Source: Albidovulum sediminicola (lineage in GTDB: Bacteria; Pseudomonadota; Alphaproteobacteria; Rhodobacterales; Rhodobacteraceae). From it: a DNA stretch of 64,000 bases. Position 1 is the stretch's first letter. Each line of letters opens with the position of its first letter. Below the pieces are notes generated by a model that was given only the letters and a program-made list of their open reading frames with translations, was not told the DNA's origin and ran no database searches. The position numbers were made by a program, and so were the translations under genes. This document shows positions 52,727 to 61,272 of this stretch, piece by piece. The DNA lies in assembly GCF_025751575.1 (NCBI RefSeq), contig NZ_JAOWLA010000007.1, positions 151,930 through 215,929 of the forward strand, given 5' to 3'.

Positions 52727-53863
52727 ATGACATCGGCTATCGGGCGAGTTGAAAAGTTGGCAGGAACGGATTCAGGGCCCCGCGTCCATTTCGGCTTCGA
52801 TCGCACGAATCTCAATCCTTATCAGGACTTGCTTCGCGACGCCGTCGGCCCCGGCGTGGTGATGAAGGCCACGCCGATCGCCGAGGCGACGGCCGTGCAG
52901 CGGGCGTCCTCCCAGCCTGTCGTCTATCATCTGCACTGGGAGGATGAGCCGTTTTGCAGCCTGCCGCCCGGCAGCGATCCCCGCATTGGCGCGCAGCGCC
53001 TGCTGGACGATCTGGACGACTTCCTGGCCGCGGGCGGGGCGCTCGTCTGGACGCGGCATGAGCTTTGGCCGCGCGAGCCGCGCTTTCGCCCGCTGCATGC
53101 AGAGATCGTTCCGCATCTGACCGCGATGGCCTCGGCCGTTCATTTCCATTCGCCCGCTGCGCTGGAGGCCGCCGTCGAGGTCGGGCAGGCGGAGCTTGGC
53201 AAGTCCCTGGTGATCGGGCAAGGAACCTATGGACGGCGCTACCCGGAATGGCCGGGCGCCGCCGCGCGCAGCCTGCTGGGCCTGGCGCCCGATCACCATG
53301 TCTTCCTTCTGTTCGGCCGCCAGGGAGCGAACCTGAGGACCGGCGCTGCGGTCGATGAGCTTTTGCGGTCGCAAAACCCGCTGGTCCGCGTCCTCGTGGT
53401 CGGCGCGGCGGCGCCCGGTGAGGCGCCAGATCTTGCCGATGACCCGCGCGTGATCCGTGTCGCGGAGCATGTGCCCGATGACCGCCTGGGCCTTTACTTC
53501 GCGGCCGCGGATGCGGTCGTCCTACCCTATGAAAGCTGCCTGACCTCGGCCGCGGCGCACCTGGCCTTCGGGCTTGGCCGCGCCGTGATCGGCCCTGCGC
53601 TTCCGGGCTTGCGTGAGGTGGTGACAGACCGCGTCACCGGCCGGCTTTATGATCCGCAGGACGACGGCGCCATGGCCGCGACGCTTGGCGAAGCGGTGCG
53701 GGAAGGGCGGCGTGTCTGGGCCGGGCGTGGGGCCGCGGCGGCGCGGGCCGGCCTTGCCCGCGACTGGTCGACGATCGGGCCACTCTGGCGCGCGGTCTAC
53801 GGGATGTTGTCCCACCGCCGCCTGCCCGGCCGGCTTGACGCCGCGCGGATCGCCGCACCATGA
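52727..53863 (+). CDS. GT-B glycosyltransferase (GT4-like)
   Basis: A 378-residue retaining-type glycosyltransferase. HFGFDRTNLNPYQDLLRDAV and VYHLHWEDEPFCSLPPGSDP occupy the acceptor half, and HVFLLFGRQGANLRTGAAVD opens the donor half. VAEHVPDDRLGLYFAAADAV and VLPYESCLTSAAAHLAFGLG are the usual E-x-G-like and terminal glycine-rich donor contacts. The start ATG 52727 lies in the gap after the exported-protein genes on the other strand; the longer frame from 52229 is antisense to them. It is the head of a 4-base-overlapping chain with the next two genes. Sugar unknown. Confidence 0.8.
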   Translation: MTSAIGRVEKLAGTDSGPRVHFGFDRTNLNPYQDLLRDAVGPGVVMKATPIAEATAVQRASSQPVVYHLHWEDEPFCSLPPGSDPRIGAQRLLDDLDDFLAAGGALVWTRHELWPREPRFRPLHAEIVPHLTAMASAVHFHSPAALEAAVEVGQAELGKSLVIGQGTYGRRYPEWPGAAARSLLGLAPDHHVFLLFGRQGANLRTGAAVDELLRSQNPLVRVLVVGAAAPGEAPDLADDPRVIRVAEHVPDDRLGLYFAAADAVVLPYESCLTSAAAHLAFGLGRAVIGPALPGLREVVTDRVTGRLYDPQDDGAMAATLGEAVREGRRVWAGRGAAAARAGLARDWSTIGPLWRAVYGMLSHRRLPGRLDAARIAAP

Positions 53864-54282
53864 GCGAGCCGACCAAGCCCACCGCAACCCCGGAGGAGGA
53901 GGCGCGCGCCTATCCCTTCCGGCCTGAGGCGCGGCTGGTCCAGGCATCGGTTGCCGCCGGCAAGGCGCCGGCCTTTCACCTGGTCGATGTGACCGGACGG
54001 GACGCGGGCTTCATCGGCGCGCTGATCCCCACCGCGACCGGGGTCTTGGCCGAGCTTGGGCTGATCCCGGTCTTCGTCACCGATACGCTCGATCTCGCCC
54101 CGTTCCGCGCCAGCGGCGCGATCGTGGAGGTCGTCCCCGACGCGGCCGCCTGTGCGGGCCTTGCGCCGGACCTCGACTGGGACCGCTACCGCCGCGACAG
54201 GTTCCGGGCAATCGCGCGGAAATGGAACGCACGCGGCATATCCGCGCTTTCGCCCGACGGCACGCCCCTGGATTTGCCATGA
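53860..54282 (+). CDS. Small hypothetical protein in the glycan operon
   Basis: A 140-residue soluble protein starting MSEPTKPTATPEEEARAYPF. The body (FHLVDVTGRDAGFIGALIPT) is an alternating alpha/beta pattern, but there is no nucleotide-binding or catalytic motif I can name. It overlaps the preceding glycosyltransferase by 4 bases (ATGA) and the next gene by 4 bases, so it is clearly part of this operon. It may be an accessory or the C-terminal half of an enzyme; nothing more can be said from sequence. Confidence 0.7.
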   Translation: MSEPTKPTATPEEEARAYPFRPEARLVQASVAAGKAPAFHLVDVTGRDAGFIGALIPTATGVLAELGLIPVFVTDTLDLAPFRASGAIVEVVPDAAACAGLAPDLDWDRYRRDRFRAIARKWNARGISALSPDGTPLDLP

Positions 54283-55214
54283 GCCTGCTGATCGACCTGT
54301 CGCGCATCGCCGTCATCTTCCTCAGCTACGACGAGCCGGAGGCGGAGGAGAACTTTCGCCGTCTGCAGTCGCTCGTGCCGCGCGCGGGCCGGGTGCATGG
54401 GGTCAAGGGGTTGGACGCCGTCTACAACCGCGCGGGCGACCTTGGCTGGACGCCACAGGTCGTCACGGTCGACGGCGACAACTTCGTGACCGACAGCACG
54501 TTCTTTACCCGGCGGTTGCAGATCAATGCGCCGGAGTTGGATGCGGTGATCTCATTTTCCGCGCGCATCGCCCATAACGGGCTGGCCTATGGCAATGGCG
54601 GCATCAAGATCTGGCCGCGTGCCGCACTGCGGGAAATCCGGGCGCATGATCCGCTGCGTACGCCCGGGGCCTCCTCCGACTTTTTCGAGCGGATGCCCTA
54701 TGTGCTGGCCTCGGGCGTTCCGTCGCGCACCTCGGTGACGGGAACGGCCCTGCACGCCTTTCGCGCAGGCTTCCGCGAAGGGGCGCGGCTTGCCCGGCCA
54801 CCGGGCAGTCCTGCGCCTTCCGATTGCCCTGACATGGGGACGGCGGAGGCGTTGCGCCGTCATGTCTCGGCCGACAACTTGGAGCGGCTGAGGATCTGGT
54901 GCATGGTGGGCGCGGATGTCGAGAATGGCGCCTGGGCGATCCACGGCGCGCGCCTTGGTTGCGCGATGGCGGCCTTGGACCGGATGGATATGGCGCTGGT
55001 GTCCGACTACGACGGGATCGCCGCGCTGTGGCGCGATGAAGCTGCCCGGTTCGAGGCGCGGCCCGGCGCCTTCGCCGATGCGGGTGTCAGGCTGATCGAC
55101 CGCCTGAACCAGGAGCTTGGCCTTGCCCTGTCCGAACTGGATGAGGAAGGCTCACGCGCCGCCCGAGAGGCCTATGTGCCGCCGCCCAGAATTGGCCGGA
55201 TCGGCCCCCGGTAG
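54279..55214 (+). CDS. Glycosyltransferase-like protein with DGD motif
   Basis: A 311-residue protein. The opening RIAVIFLSYDEPEAEENFRR and GRVHGVKGLDAVYNRAGDLG, then VVTVDGDNFVTDSTFFTRRL, form a compact GT-A-like core in which DGD is a possible DxD metal site (about residues 66-70). SARIAHNGLAYGNGGIKIWP and EGSRAAREAYVPPPR follow. I do not place it in a named CAZy family. ATG 54279 overlaps the hypothetical gene's stop by 4 bases; the longer frame from 54222 is inside that gene. Its context is glycan assembly, and it is likely to act at the same structure. Confidence 0.66.
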   Translation: MSLLIDLSRIAVIFLSYDEPEAEENFRRLQSLVPRAGRVHGVKGLDAVYNRAGDLGWTPQVVTVDGDNFVTDSTFFTRRLQINAPELDAVISFSARIAHNGLAYGNGGIKIWPRAALREIRAHDPLRTPGASSDFFERMPYVLASGVPSRTSVTGTALHAFRAGFREGARLARPPGSPAPSDCPDMGTAEALRRHVSADNLERLRIWCMVGADVENGAWAIHGARLGCAMAALDRMDMALVSDYDGIAALWRDEAARFEARPGAFADAGVRLIDRLNQELGLALSELDEEGSRAAREAYVPPPRIGRIGPR

Positions 55215-55230
55215 CTCCGCCCGGCCGGAT

Positions 55231-56277
55231 CTAGCCGCAAAGCTCGTGCGTGCCGCAGATTTTCGCGCACGTCAGCAGTCGCCCCGCGCCGGCATGCCAG
55301 TGCCGCTCGAACGCGGGCAGGTGGAGGTCGAGGATGGTGCGCAAGTCCGTGGACCGTAGGTCCAGGTTCCGCGCGCCGATCCTGTCGAGCACGGCCGCGA
55401 AGGACAGGATCTCCGCCTGGCGCGATTCCGGCGGTCCCTCGGGCCGGTCCGGTGCCGGAATGTCGATCAGCCTTTGGCCGAGGAAGCAGCAGGGAAACAC
55501 CATCCCGCCGGCGGAGACATAGACCGACCGTTGCCGGGCCACGTCACAGTCGATGCGGCGCGCCCGGATGTCGGGCCGGCGTGGGGCGCCGGGCGGTTCG
55601 TGATGGCCAAGGCTCGGTTCCAGCCGGTCCACCACGGCGCCGCTTTCGTCGCGCACGTCGAACCAGGGGGCGCCGAAACGCGCGGTCGGCTTGACCCGGA
55701 ACTCCGCGAAGCCGAGCGTGCCTGCCAGCGCGCGGGCCTGCGCGACCTCATGTTCGTTATGGCGGAAGACGATGAAATCCCAGACCGCCTGGCCGCCGGC
55801 TTTGATGAAGATCACGGCGTTGGCGAGGATCCGGTCCAGGTCGGTGCCGCGCCGGTACCGCCGGTGGGATGCGTCAGTCGTGCCGTCGATGCCGAAGGTC
55901 ACCCGCACGCCCAGCCGCGCAAGCGCCTGCCAGAACTCCGGCCCCCGGGCGCTGCCATTGGTGTTGAGCCCCAGCTTCAGCCCGGCGCTGGCCGCGCGAC
56001 AGTGGGCGAGGATCTCTAGACAGTCGCGCGCGAGGATCGGCTCCCCGAAGTTGCCGCAAAGGAACACCCGGTCGAGCTGGGTCAGGAAGTCAGCGGGAAA
56101 CCAGTCGCGGAACTGTGCGCCCGAGATTTCCTCAAGCGTCAGACCGTCATGCAGCTTGCCGCCGTCCTGGTTGCGCCCGCACATCGGGCAGGCCGCCTGG
56201 CAGCGTGAGGTCGGTTCAAGATGCAGCACCCTGACCTCCGCGTAGCGGGCAAGCCGGTCTGGCGCGCCGTGCTGCAT
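55231..56277 (-). CDS. Radical SAM/SPASM-type protein
   Basis: A 348-residue radical SAM enzyme. C26-x3-C30-x2-C33 (EPTSRCQAACPMCGRN) binds the [4Fe-4S] cluster that cleaves S-adenosylmethionine. GNFGEPILARDCLEILAHC and LGLNTNGSARGPEFWQALAR are the SAM-binding barrel signatures. A C-terminal auxiliary-cluster part has VFPCCFLGQRL and LLTCAKICGTHELC, as in SPASM domains. These enzymes modify peptides or sugars. The start is ATG 56277; the very long frame to 57795 is antisense to the dehydrogenase gene. It is convergent with the DGD-motif gene and divergent from ugd. No short precursor peptide is obvious nearby. Confidence 0.87.
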   Translation of the reverse strand: MQHGAPDRLARYAEVRVLHLEPTSRCQAACPMCGRNQDGGKLHDGLTLEEISGAQFRDWFPADFLTQLDRVFLCGNFGEPILARDCLEILAHCRAASAGLKLGLNTNGSARGPEFWQALARLGVRVTFGIDGTTDASHRRYRRGTDLDRILANAVIFIKAGGQAVWDFIVFRHNEHEVAQARALAGTLGFAEFRVKPTARFGAPWFDVRDESGAVVDRLEPSLGHHEPPGAPRRPDIRARRIDCDVARQRSVYVSAGGMVFPCCFLGQRLIDIPAPDRPEGPPESRQAEILSFAAVLDRIGARNLDLRSTDLRTILDLHLPAFERHWHAGAGRLLTCAKICGTHELCG

Positions 56278-56478
56278 CTGCCTGTGCCCCCTGTGCCTTG
56301 GCCTGCCGTGGCCGCAGGGGAAGGTTACGCGCGACCCCGACGCGCCGCAAGAATGCGCGACCCGGTTTGGGCGCGGCGCGCAGGGCCCCATCGGTGCGGG
56401 CGACAAGCGGTTGATTCCAGCCACCGCGATGGCCCAAAGTCGTTCAGGGTGGCCAGCCATCGGGAAAGGGCAGGGGGC

Positions 56479-57657
56479 ATGAAGATCGCAGTGGTGGGGC
56501 TGGGCCACGTCGGCCTGGCGAACGCCGTCTTGCTGGCGCAGCGGCATGAGGTCTGGGGCGTCGACATCGACCCCCGGCGGGTCGCAACGTTGAACGCGCG
56601 CCAAAGCCCCACCGGCGATCCCGAGCTTGCGGACCATCTTGCGAACCGGCCGCTGGACCTGAGGGCCACGACCGATCTTGAGGCCGCCGCGCGGGGGGCG
56701 GACTATGTGCTGATCGCCACGCCGACCGACTACAACCCGGTGTCGAACGCCTTTGACACCTCCTCGGTCGATACGGTTTGCCGTGATGTCCTGGCGATGG
56801 CGCCGAAGGCGCTGGTGGTGATCCGCTCGACCGTGCCCCTGGGCCATGTCCGGGCCCTGCGCCAGCGCCTTGGCAGCGACCGGATTCTTTTCAGCCCGGA
56901 GTTCCTGCGCGAGGGGCGTGCCCTTCACGACAACCTGCACCCCAGCCGCATCGTGGTGGGCGAGCGTAGCGACCGGGCGAGCCGCTTCGCCGACCTGCTG
57001 CGGGAGGCCTCGGCCGACCGCGCCGCGCCGGTGCTGCTGGTCGATCCGGATGAGGCCGAGGCGGTCAAGCTTTTCTCCAACACCTACCTCGCCATGCGGG
57101 TCGCCTTCTTCAACGAGCTTGACAGCTACGCGCTGTCGCACGGTCTGGACGCGAGCCGGATCGTGGCAGGGGTCAGCGGGGACCCGCGGATCGGGGATCA
57201 CTACAACAATCCCTCCTTCGGTTATGGTGGCTACTGCCTGCCCAAGGACACCCGGCAGTTGCTTGCCAACTATGAGGAGGTTCCCCAGAAGCTGATCGGG
57301 GCGGTGGTCGAGGCGAACCGGATGCGCAAGGATTTCATCGCCCAGGCGATCCTTGAGCGCCGCCCGCGCGTGGTCGGCATCTACCGCATCGTCATGAAGG
57401 AAGGTTCCGACAACTGGCGCCAGAGTGCGACCGCCGGGATCGTGCGGCGGCTCATGGACCGGGGGGTCGGCGTGATCGTGCATGAGCCGACCTTCTCTGG
57501 CGTGTCCTTCCTGGGCGCGCCCGTTGTCGCCACGCTGGCGGAGTTCAAGGCCCGGGCCGACGTGATCGTCGCCAACCGATTTCACGCGGATCTGGCCGAT
57601 GTCGCGGACCGGGTCTTCACCCGCGATCTTGCCGCGCAAACCGTACGTCCAGGCTAG
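56479..57657 (+). CDS. ugd: UDP-glucose/GDP-mannose 6-dehydrogenase
   Basis: A 392-residue NAD-dependent enzyme that oxidises the C6 hydroxyl of UDP-glucose (or a relative) to the uronic acid in two steps, supplying precursor for acidic surface glycans. MKIAVVGLGHVGLANAVLLA (GxGxxG, 7-12), RSTVPLGHVRALRQRLGSDR, the substrate-binding EAEAVKLFSNTYLAMRVAFF, and C253 in FGYGGYCLPKDTRQL, the catalytic thiol, are all present. ATG 56479 follows AGGGG. The long frame from 56221 includes antisense to the radical SAM gene. The donor nucleotide cannot be settled by eye. Confidence 0.94.
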   Translation: MKIAVVGLGHVGLANAVLLAQRHEVWGVDIDPRRVATLNARQSPTGDPELADHLANRPLDLRATTDLEAAARGADYVLIATPTDYNPVSNAFDTSSVDTVCRDVLAMAPKALVVIRSTVPLGHVRALRQRLGSDRILFSPEFLREGRALHDNLHPSRIVVGERSDRASRFADLLREASADRAAPVLLVDPDEAEAVKLFSNTYLAMRVAFFNELDSYALSHGLDASRIVAGVSGDPRIGDHYNNPSFGYGGYCLPKDTRQLLANYEEVPQKLIGAVVEANRMRKDFIAQAILERRPRVVGIYRIVMKEGSDNWRQSATAGIVRRLMDRGVGVIVHEPTFSGVSFLGAPVVATLAEFKARADVIVANRFHADLADVADRVFTRDLAAQTVRPG

Positions 57658-57760
57658 GCCTGTAACCTTCTCGCTGCCGCGGCCGGGGGTAGGGCTTGGT
57701 GTCGGGGCGCGGCGGGACGGTTGGGTCCGGTTCAGTCGAAGATGCCGGCGCCAGCAAAGA

Positions 57761-57781
57761 GGCCGGGCACAAGGCCCGGCC
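57761..57781 (-). terminator. Hairpin after the PhoX-like gene
   Basis: GGCCGGGC (57761-57768) and GCCCGGCC (57774-57781), loop of 5. Read on the minus strand it is followed by TCTTTGC, a weak T-tract, so it most likely serves the PhoX-like gene that ends at 57806, and may stop ugd transcripts too. Confidence 0.6.
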
Positions 57782-57805
57782 CTCCGTTCGTGCATGACGT
57801 TTGGA

Positions 57806-59683
57806 TCACTTGAGCAGGCCCGAGGCGGCCGGCAAGCCGGTCACATAGCCGAGCGGGGCCTTGTGACCGCCGTTCCATTTGGTGGCGATCAGTTCAGCCG
57901 CCTGCTGCAGCACGGCGTTATCGCCCGGCTCGAAGTCGCCCACATGCTGCGCATTGGTCGTGGCATAGGCGAAGCCGCCGATGTTTTCGATCACCCGCAG
58001 ACCGGTCAGTTCTGCGCCCGCCGGAGCGTTGAGCAGCCGCACCGGCGCCGACATGCCCGGTTGCCAGGCCCAGAGAACGTTGGACATGTGCATGCCCGAG
58101 TCCTCGCCGATGAACAACGTGTTGTAGGCGGCCGACCAGTAGAGGTTGTCGGGGTTCGCGATCGCATCGGGATGCGCCTTGTTGCCCAGAGCGTCGACTT
58201 CGGCGAGATCGCTGCCCATCAGACCGGCGGGAACAGCCATGGAGACCGGCACGAAGCCGCTGTCGATCACCCTGCCATCGCTGTCTGCCTGACCCCCAGC
58301 GGTCGAGAGCGCATAGACCGCACCCGACTTCATGCCCGAGACGCGGATCTGGTCGCCGCCGACGCCGGAACCCTTGCCCTCTTCCATGCCTTTGCCGATG
58401 TCCGAAATCGCCAGGTAGACGGTGGAGGTCGCCGGATCGAGCGCCATGCCCTCGGACTTGCGCAGTTCGGTGGCCGCGCCAAGCATGCCGGCATAGCGCT
58501 TGGTTTCCAGGAATGCCGCGGCGACCGGGTTCTTGACCTTCAGGTATTGCGCGTTCTTGTCGCTGTCGACGAAGATCTCGGTGAAGCCGTCCTTGGCGGA
58601 GTCGGCGGTTTCGAAGATATCCGAGAACTTGATTTCGCCCTCGACCAGCGCCTTGAGTTCGTCGTCGCTGGCATGGCCGAGACTGATCCAGCTCAGCGCG
58701 AACGCACCGCCGTTCTCGGCGCTCTCCTGCTCGAACTTCGCGGCGTAAAGCGTGCCGGCGGAAAGATCGCCCGCACGGTCCGCGATGAACAGCGTCAGGG
58801 GTTCGTTGGTGCCGTCATGGCTGCCGATCACGGTGCGCTGATCGGGCATGATCTGCACCATTTCGTAGGTGCCTCGGCCGATGGCGTAGTGCTTGACCAC
58901 GCTCGTCGAGCCATCGGCCGCAACCTTCACCTCCGGGATGACGCCGCGGTAATAGGGGTTCGATGGCACGCCGTGGTTGTAGTACTTGGTGATGCCGCGC
59001 AGCACGTCCGACATGCCGGTCGGATCTATGGCGCGGTTGGCTTCGATCTGGCGCGCGTCGGCGTCGTAGTTTTCTTCCGAGGTGAGGAAGGTTCCCCAAG
59101 GCGTGACGGTCGCGTTGCACGACACTGCAAGACCGCCAACGGCGGAGAAATCGACCGGGTACTGGGCCACCGGCGTCAGCGTGCCCTCGGCATCCTGGCT
59201 GAGCTCGGTCAGGGTGACGGAGGAGGGCAGGATCGGCCCCATGACCTCGGAGGAGTCGCTGCCATCGGAAAGCAGCCAGTCATATTCCCAGTTCGACAGA
59301 TGGTAGATCTTCCCCGCGATATTGGCGAGCATGGTGCCATCGGGCGTCTCGAGCGTCACCGGCTTGCCATTGGCGGTCGGGTCCGCAATCGGGGTCATGT
59401 ACTTGTCGTAGATCACGCCGGAGGCGCTCGCGTTGTTGCCCACGACGGTCTCGCTGCTCATCAGCATTGCGTAGCCGAGTTCCGAGGTATTGGTGCTGCC
59501 GTCATCATAGGTCACCTTGACCTTGGCATTGGTCCACATGTCCGAGAGCTGCTCGGCGGTGGTCGAGGGATCGGAGCCGATCCATTCAACGTTGCTGATT
59601 GCCTGTGCGCCTGCCGCCGTGCTCAGCGCGGCCATGGCGCAGGCACCGAGCAGCGTGGCGCGGGTCGTTGTCTTGAGTGCCAT
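57806..59683 (-). CDS. PhoX/DUF839-family putative phosphatase
   Basis: A 625-residue exported protein with a Sec signal peptide (1-26, LLGACAMAALSTAAGAQA), not the twin-arginine leader of classic PhoX. It belongs to the DUF839/PhoX fold: SCNATVTPWGTFLTSEENYD near 187-206 carries the conserved E-E-N that coordinates the Ca/Fe site, and VLRGITKYYNHGVPSNPYYR, LRKSEGMALDPATSTVYLAI and NPDNLYWSAAYNTLFIGEDS are family blades. PhoX enzymes release phosphate from phosphomonoesters outside the cytoplasm. It stands alone between ugd and the sugar-aminotransferase operon. A role in recycling phosphate is inferred and fits a phosphonate user. Confidence 0.8.
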   Translation of the reverse strand: MALKTTTRATLLGACAMAALSTAAGAQAISNVEWIGSDPSTTAEQLSDMWTNAKVKVTYDDGSTNTSELGYAMLMSSETVVGNNASASGVIYDKYMTPIADPTANGKPVTLETPDGTMLANIAGKIYHLSNWEYDWLLSDGSDSSEVMGPILPSSVTLTELSQDAEGTLTPVAQYPVDFSAVGGLAVSCNATVTPWGTFLTSEENYDADARQIEANRAIDPTGMSDVLRGITKYYNHGVPSNPYYRGVIPEVKVAADGSTSVVKHYAIGRGTYEMVQIMPDQRTVIGSHDGTNEPLTLFIADRAGDLSAGTLYAAKFEQESAENGGAFALSWISLGHASDDELKALVEGEIKFSDIFETADSAKDGFTEIFVDSDKNAQYLKVKNPVAAAFLETKRYAGMLGAATELRKSEGMALDPATSTVYLAISDIGKGMEEGKGSGVGGDQIRVSGMKSGAVYALSTAGGQADSDGRVIDSGFVPVSMAVPAGLMGSDLAEVDALGNKAHPDAIANPDNLYWSAAYNTLFIGEDSGMHMSNVLWAWQPGMSAPVRLLNAPAGAELTGLRVIENIGGFAYATTNAQHVGDFEPGDNAVLQQAAELIATKWNGGHKAPLGYVTGLPAASGLLK

Positions 59684-60159
59684 CGGTTAACCCCCAATCG
59701 GCTTGGATGCATCTGGAGCCCCCCGTTCGCAGAGGCGCTGTGGCCGCAGATAGCGACATTTTGCACGGTTTTTGTGACGTCGGGGTGAACCTTGCGTAAA
59801 GCGCCGCCAGCAGCCCCGGATTCACGCAGGACGCAGATGGCGTCCGCGCGGTGTCGGAATGCGGTGGCACGCGCTGATGGTGGGCGACCTGCCGGAGGGC
59901 GCCTCACACGCTACAACGCGAGAAATGCAGGGCGCGGGATCTGGGAACGGTTCCCCTGAGACCGCCGTCTACACCCGTGAGAGCCGGCAAAGGCGAGGCG
60001 CAAAACCTCATCGGACACGTCCGAAGCGCGCGCCGCAGGGCAGAGCAAGATGAACATTTCCTTGGAGGGGCGCCGCAAGGTCGGTTAGATTCGAAGTGCC
60101 GGGGTCGATCGGCCGGCGAGCATTTTGTTCAATGTTCCCTTTAGGTCACGAGTGCCCGA
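59684..60159. other. 476-bp non-coding gap with palindrome
   Basis: The divergent control region of the PhoX-like gene and the aminotransferase-GT61-GT4 operon. I see no credible gene. GGGAACGGTTCCC at 59943-59955 is a perfect 13-bp palindrome, operator-like. A GTCAC...GTGCA pair near 59757-59776 was examined as a Pho box but spacing is off. The final 40 bases are AT-rich (ATTTTGTTCAATGTTCCC) and may hold the promoter. Confidence 0.6.
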
Positions 60160-61272
60160 ATGAAATATGCGCGCCCAATCTATGTTACCAGGCCTGTGCT
60201 GCCTGATCTGCCGGACTTCCTGTCCTTGCTGGAGGACATCTGGAGTACGCGGATATTATCGAATAACGGCCCGATGCTTCGGCGATTCGAAGCCGCGCTG
60301 GGCGAATACCTTGGGGTTGAGCACATCTCGATCGTGAACAATGCCTCGATGGCGTTGGTATTGTCACTTCGGCACTTCGGCATAACCGGCGAGGTCATTA
60401 CCACCCCTTTCTCGTTCGTTGCCACCAGCCATGCGATCCGCTGGGCGGGGGCGGAGCCCGTCTTTGCTGACGTTGACCCGGTGACGCTGAACGTCGACCC
60501 GGCCGCGGTCGAGGCCCGTATCACACCGCGCACCCAGGCAATCCTGGCGGTGCACTGCTACGGCCAGCCCTGTGACACCGATGCGTTGGGCGACATCGCA
60601 CGCCGCCACGGCCTGCGCCTGATCTACGACGCGGCCCACGCTTTTGCCGTGCGCCACGACGGCCAGCCCCTGGTCGCGGTGGGGGACTTGTCGGTTCTGA
60701 GTTTCCACGCCACCAAGGTCTTCAACAGCTGCGAGGGGGGGGCAATCATTTGCCCCGACGCAGCGACCAAGGATGCCATCGACCTGATGGGTAACTTCGG
60801 CATTGTCGATGAAACCACGGTCACTTCGGTCGGCCTGAACAGCAAGATGAGCGAGTTGAACGCGGCCTTCGGACTGGCGCTTCTGCCCCGGATGGATGCT
60901 GCGTTGGACGCGCGCAAGGTCGTGGCGTCGAGGTACTGGGCGCGCCTGAAAGATCTGCCCGGCATCACCTGCCTGTGCGATCCCGCGATCCCGGGCCGGA
61001 ACGCCTATGCCTTCCCGATCCTGGTCAGCCCGGACTACCCGCTTTCCCGAGACGGGCTTTACGAGCGGCTACGCGATGAGGGAATATTTGCCCGCCGCTA
61101 CTTTTATCCGCCGATCGCGGACTTGCCGATGTACTGCGAATTGCCGTCAGCCTCCGCTGGCGAATTGCCACGGGCGCGCCGGGCGGCGCGCGAGATCCTG
61201 TGCTTGCCGCTATATCCCGACCTCGCGGAGGCGGATCAGGACCGCATCATTGGATTGGTGTCGGCACCATGA
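60160..61272 (+). CDS. DegT/DnrJ/EryC1/StrS-family sugar aminotransferase
   Basis: A 370-residue PLP enzyme that aminates a nucleotide-linked keto-sugar. STRILSNNGPMLRRFEAALG and NNASMALVLSLRHFGITGEV open the fold, DAAHAFAVRHDG holds the PLP aspartate, and SFHATKVFNSCEGGAIICPD has the Schiff-base lysine K186. ARRYFYPPIADLPMYCELPS and RRAAREILCLPLYPDLAEAD are late family motifs. The start ATG 60160 has only a weak site. It is the first of three genes with 4-base overlaps (GT61, GT4), so the amino sugar is likely placed by those transferases. Confidence 0.93.
   Translation: MKYARPIYVTRPVLPDLPDFLSLLEDIWSTRILSNNGPMLRRFEAALGEYLGVEHISIVNNASMALVLSLRHFGITGEVITTPFSFVATSHAIRWAGAEPVFADVDPVTLNVDPAAVEARITPRTQAILAVHCYGQPCDTDALGDIARRHGLRLIYDAAHAFAVRHDGQPLVAVGDLSVLSFHATKVFNSCEGGAIICPDAATKDAIDLMGNFGIVDETTVTSVGLNSKMSELNAAFGLALLPRMDAALDARKVVASRYWARLKDLPGITCLCDPAIPGRNAYAFPILVSPDYPLSRDGLYERLRDEGIFARRYFYPPIADLPMYCELPSASAGELPRARRAAREILCLPLYPDLAEADQDRIIGLVSAP

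Noticed and set aside
59757..59776. A possible Pho box (GTCAC...GTGCA) upstream of the PhoX-like gene
   Set aside because: The repeat spacing is 12 rather than the 11-base period of PhoB sites and the half-sites match poorly, so I did not annotate it.
59859..60053. A 64-codon plus-strand frame in the 476-bp gap
   Set aside because: No ribosome site, low-complexity arginine-rich product, and it crosses the 13-bp palindrome.
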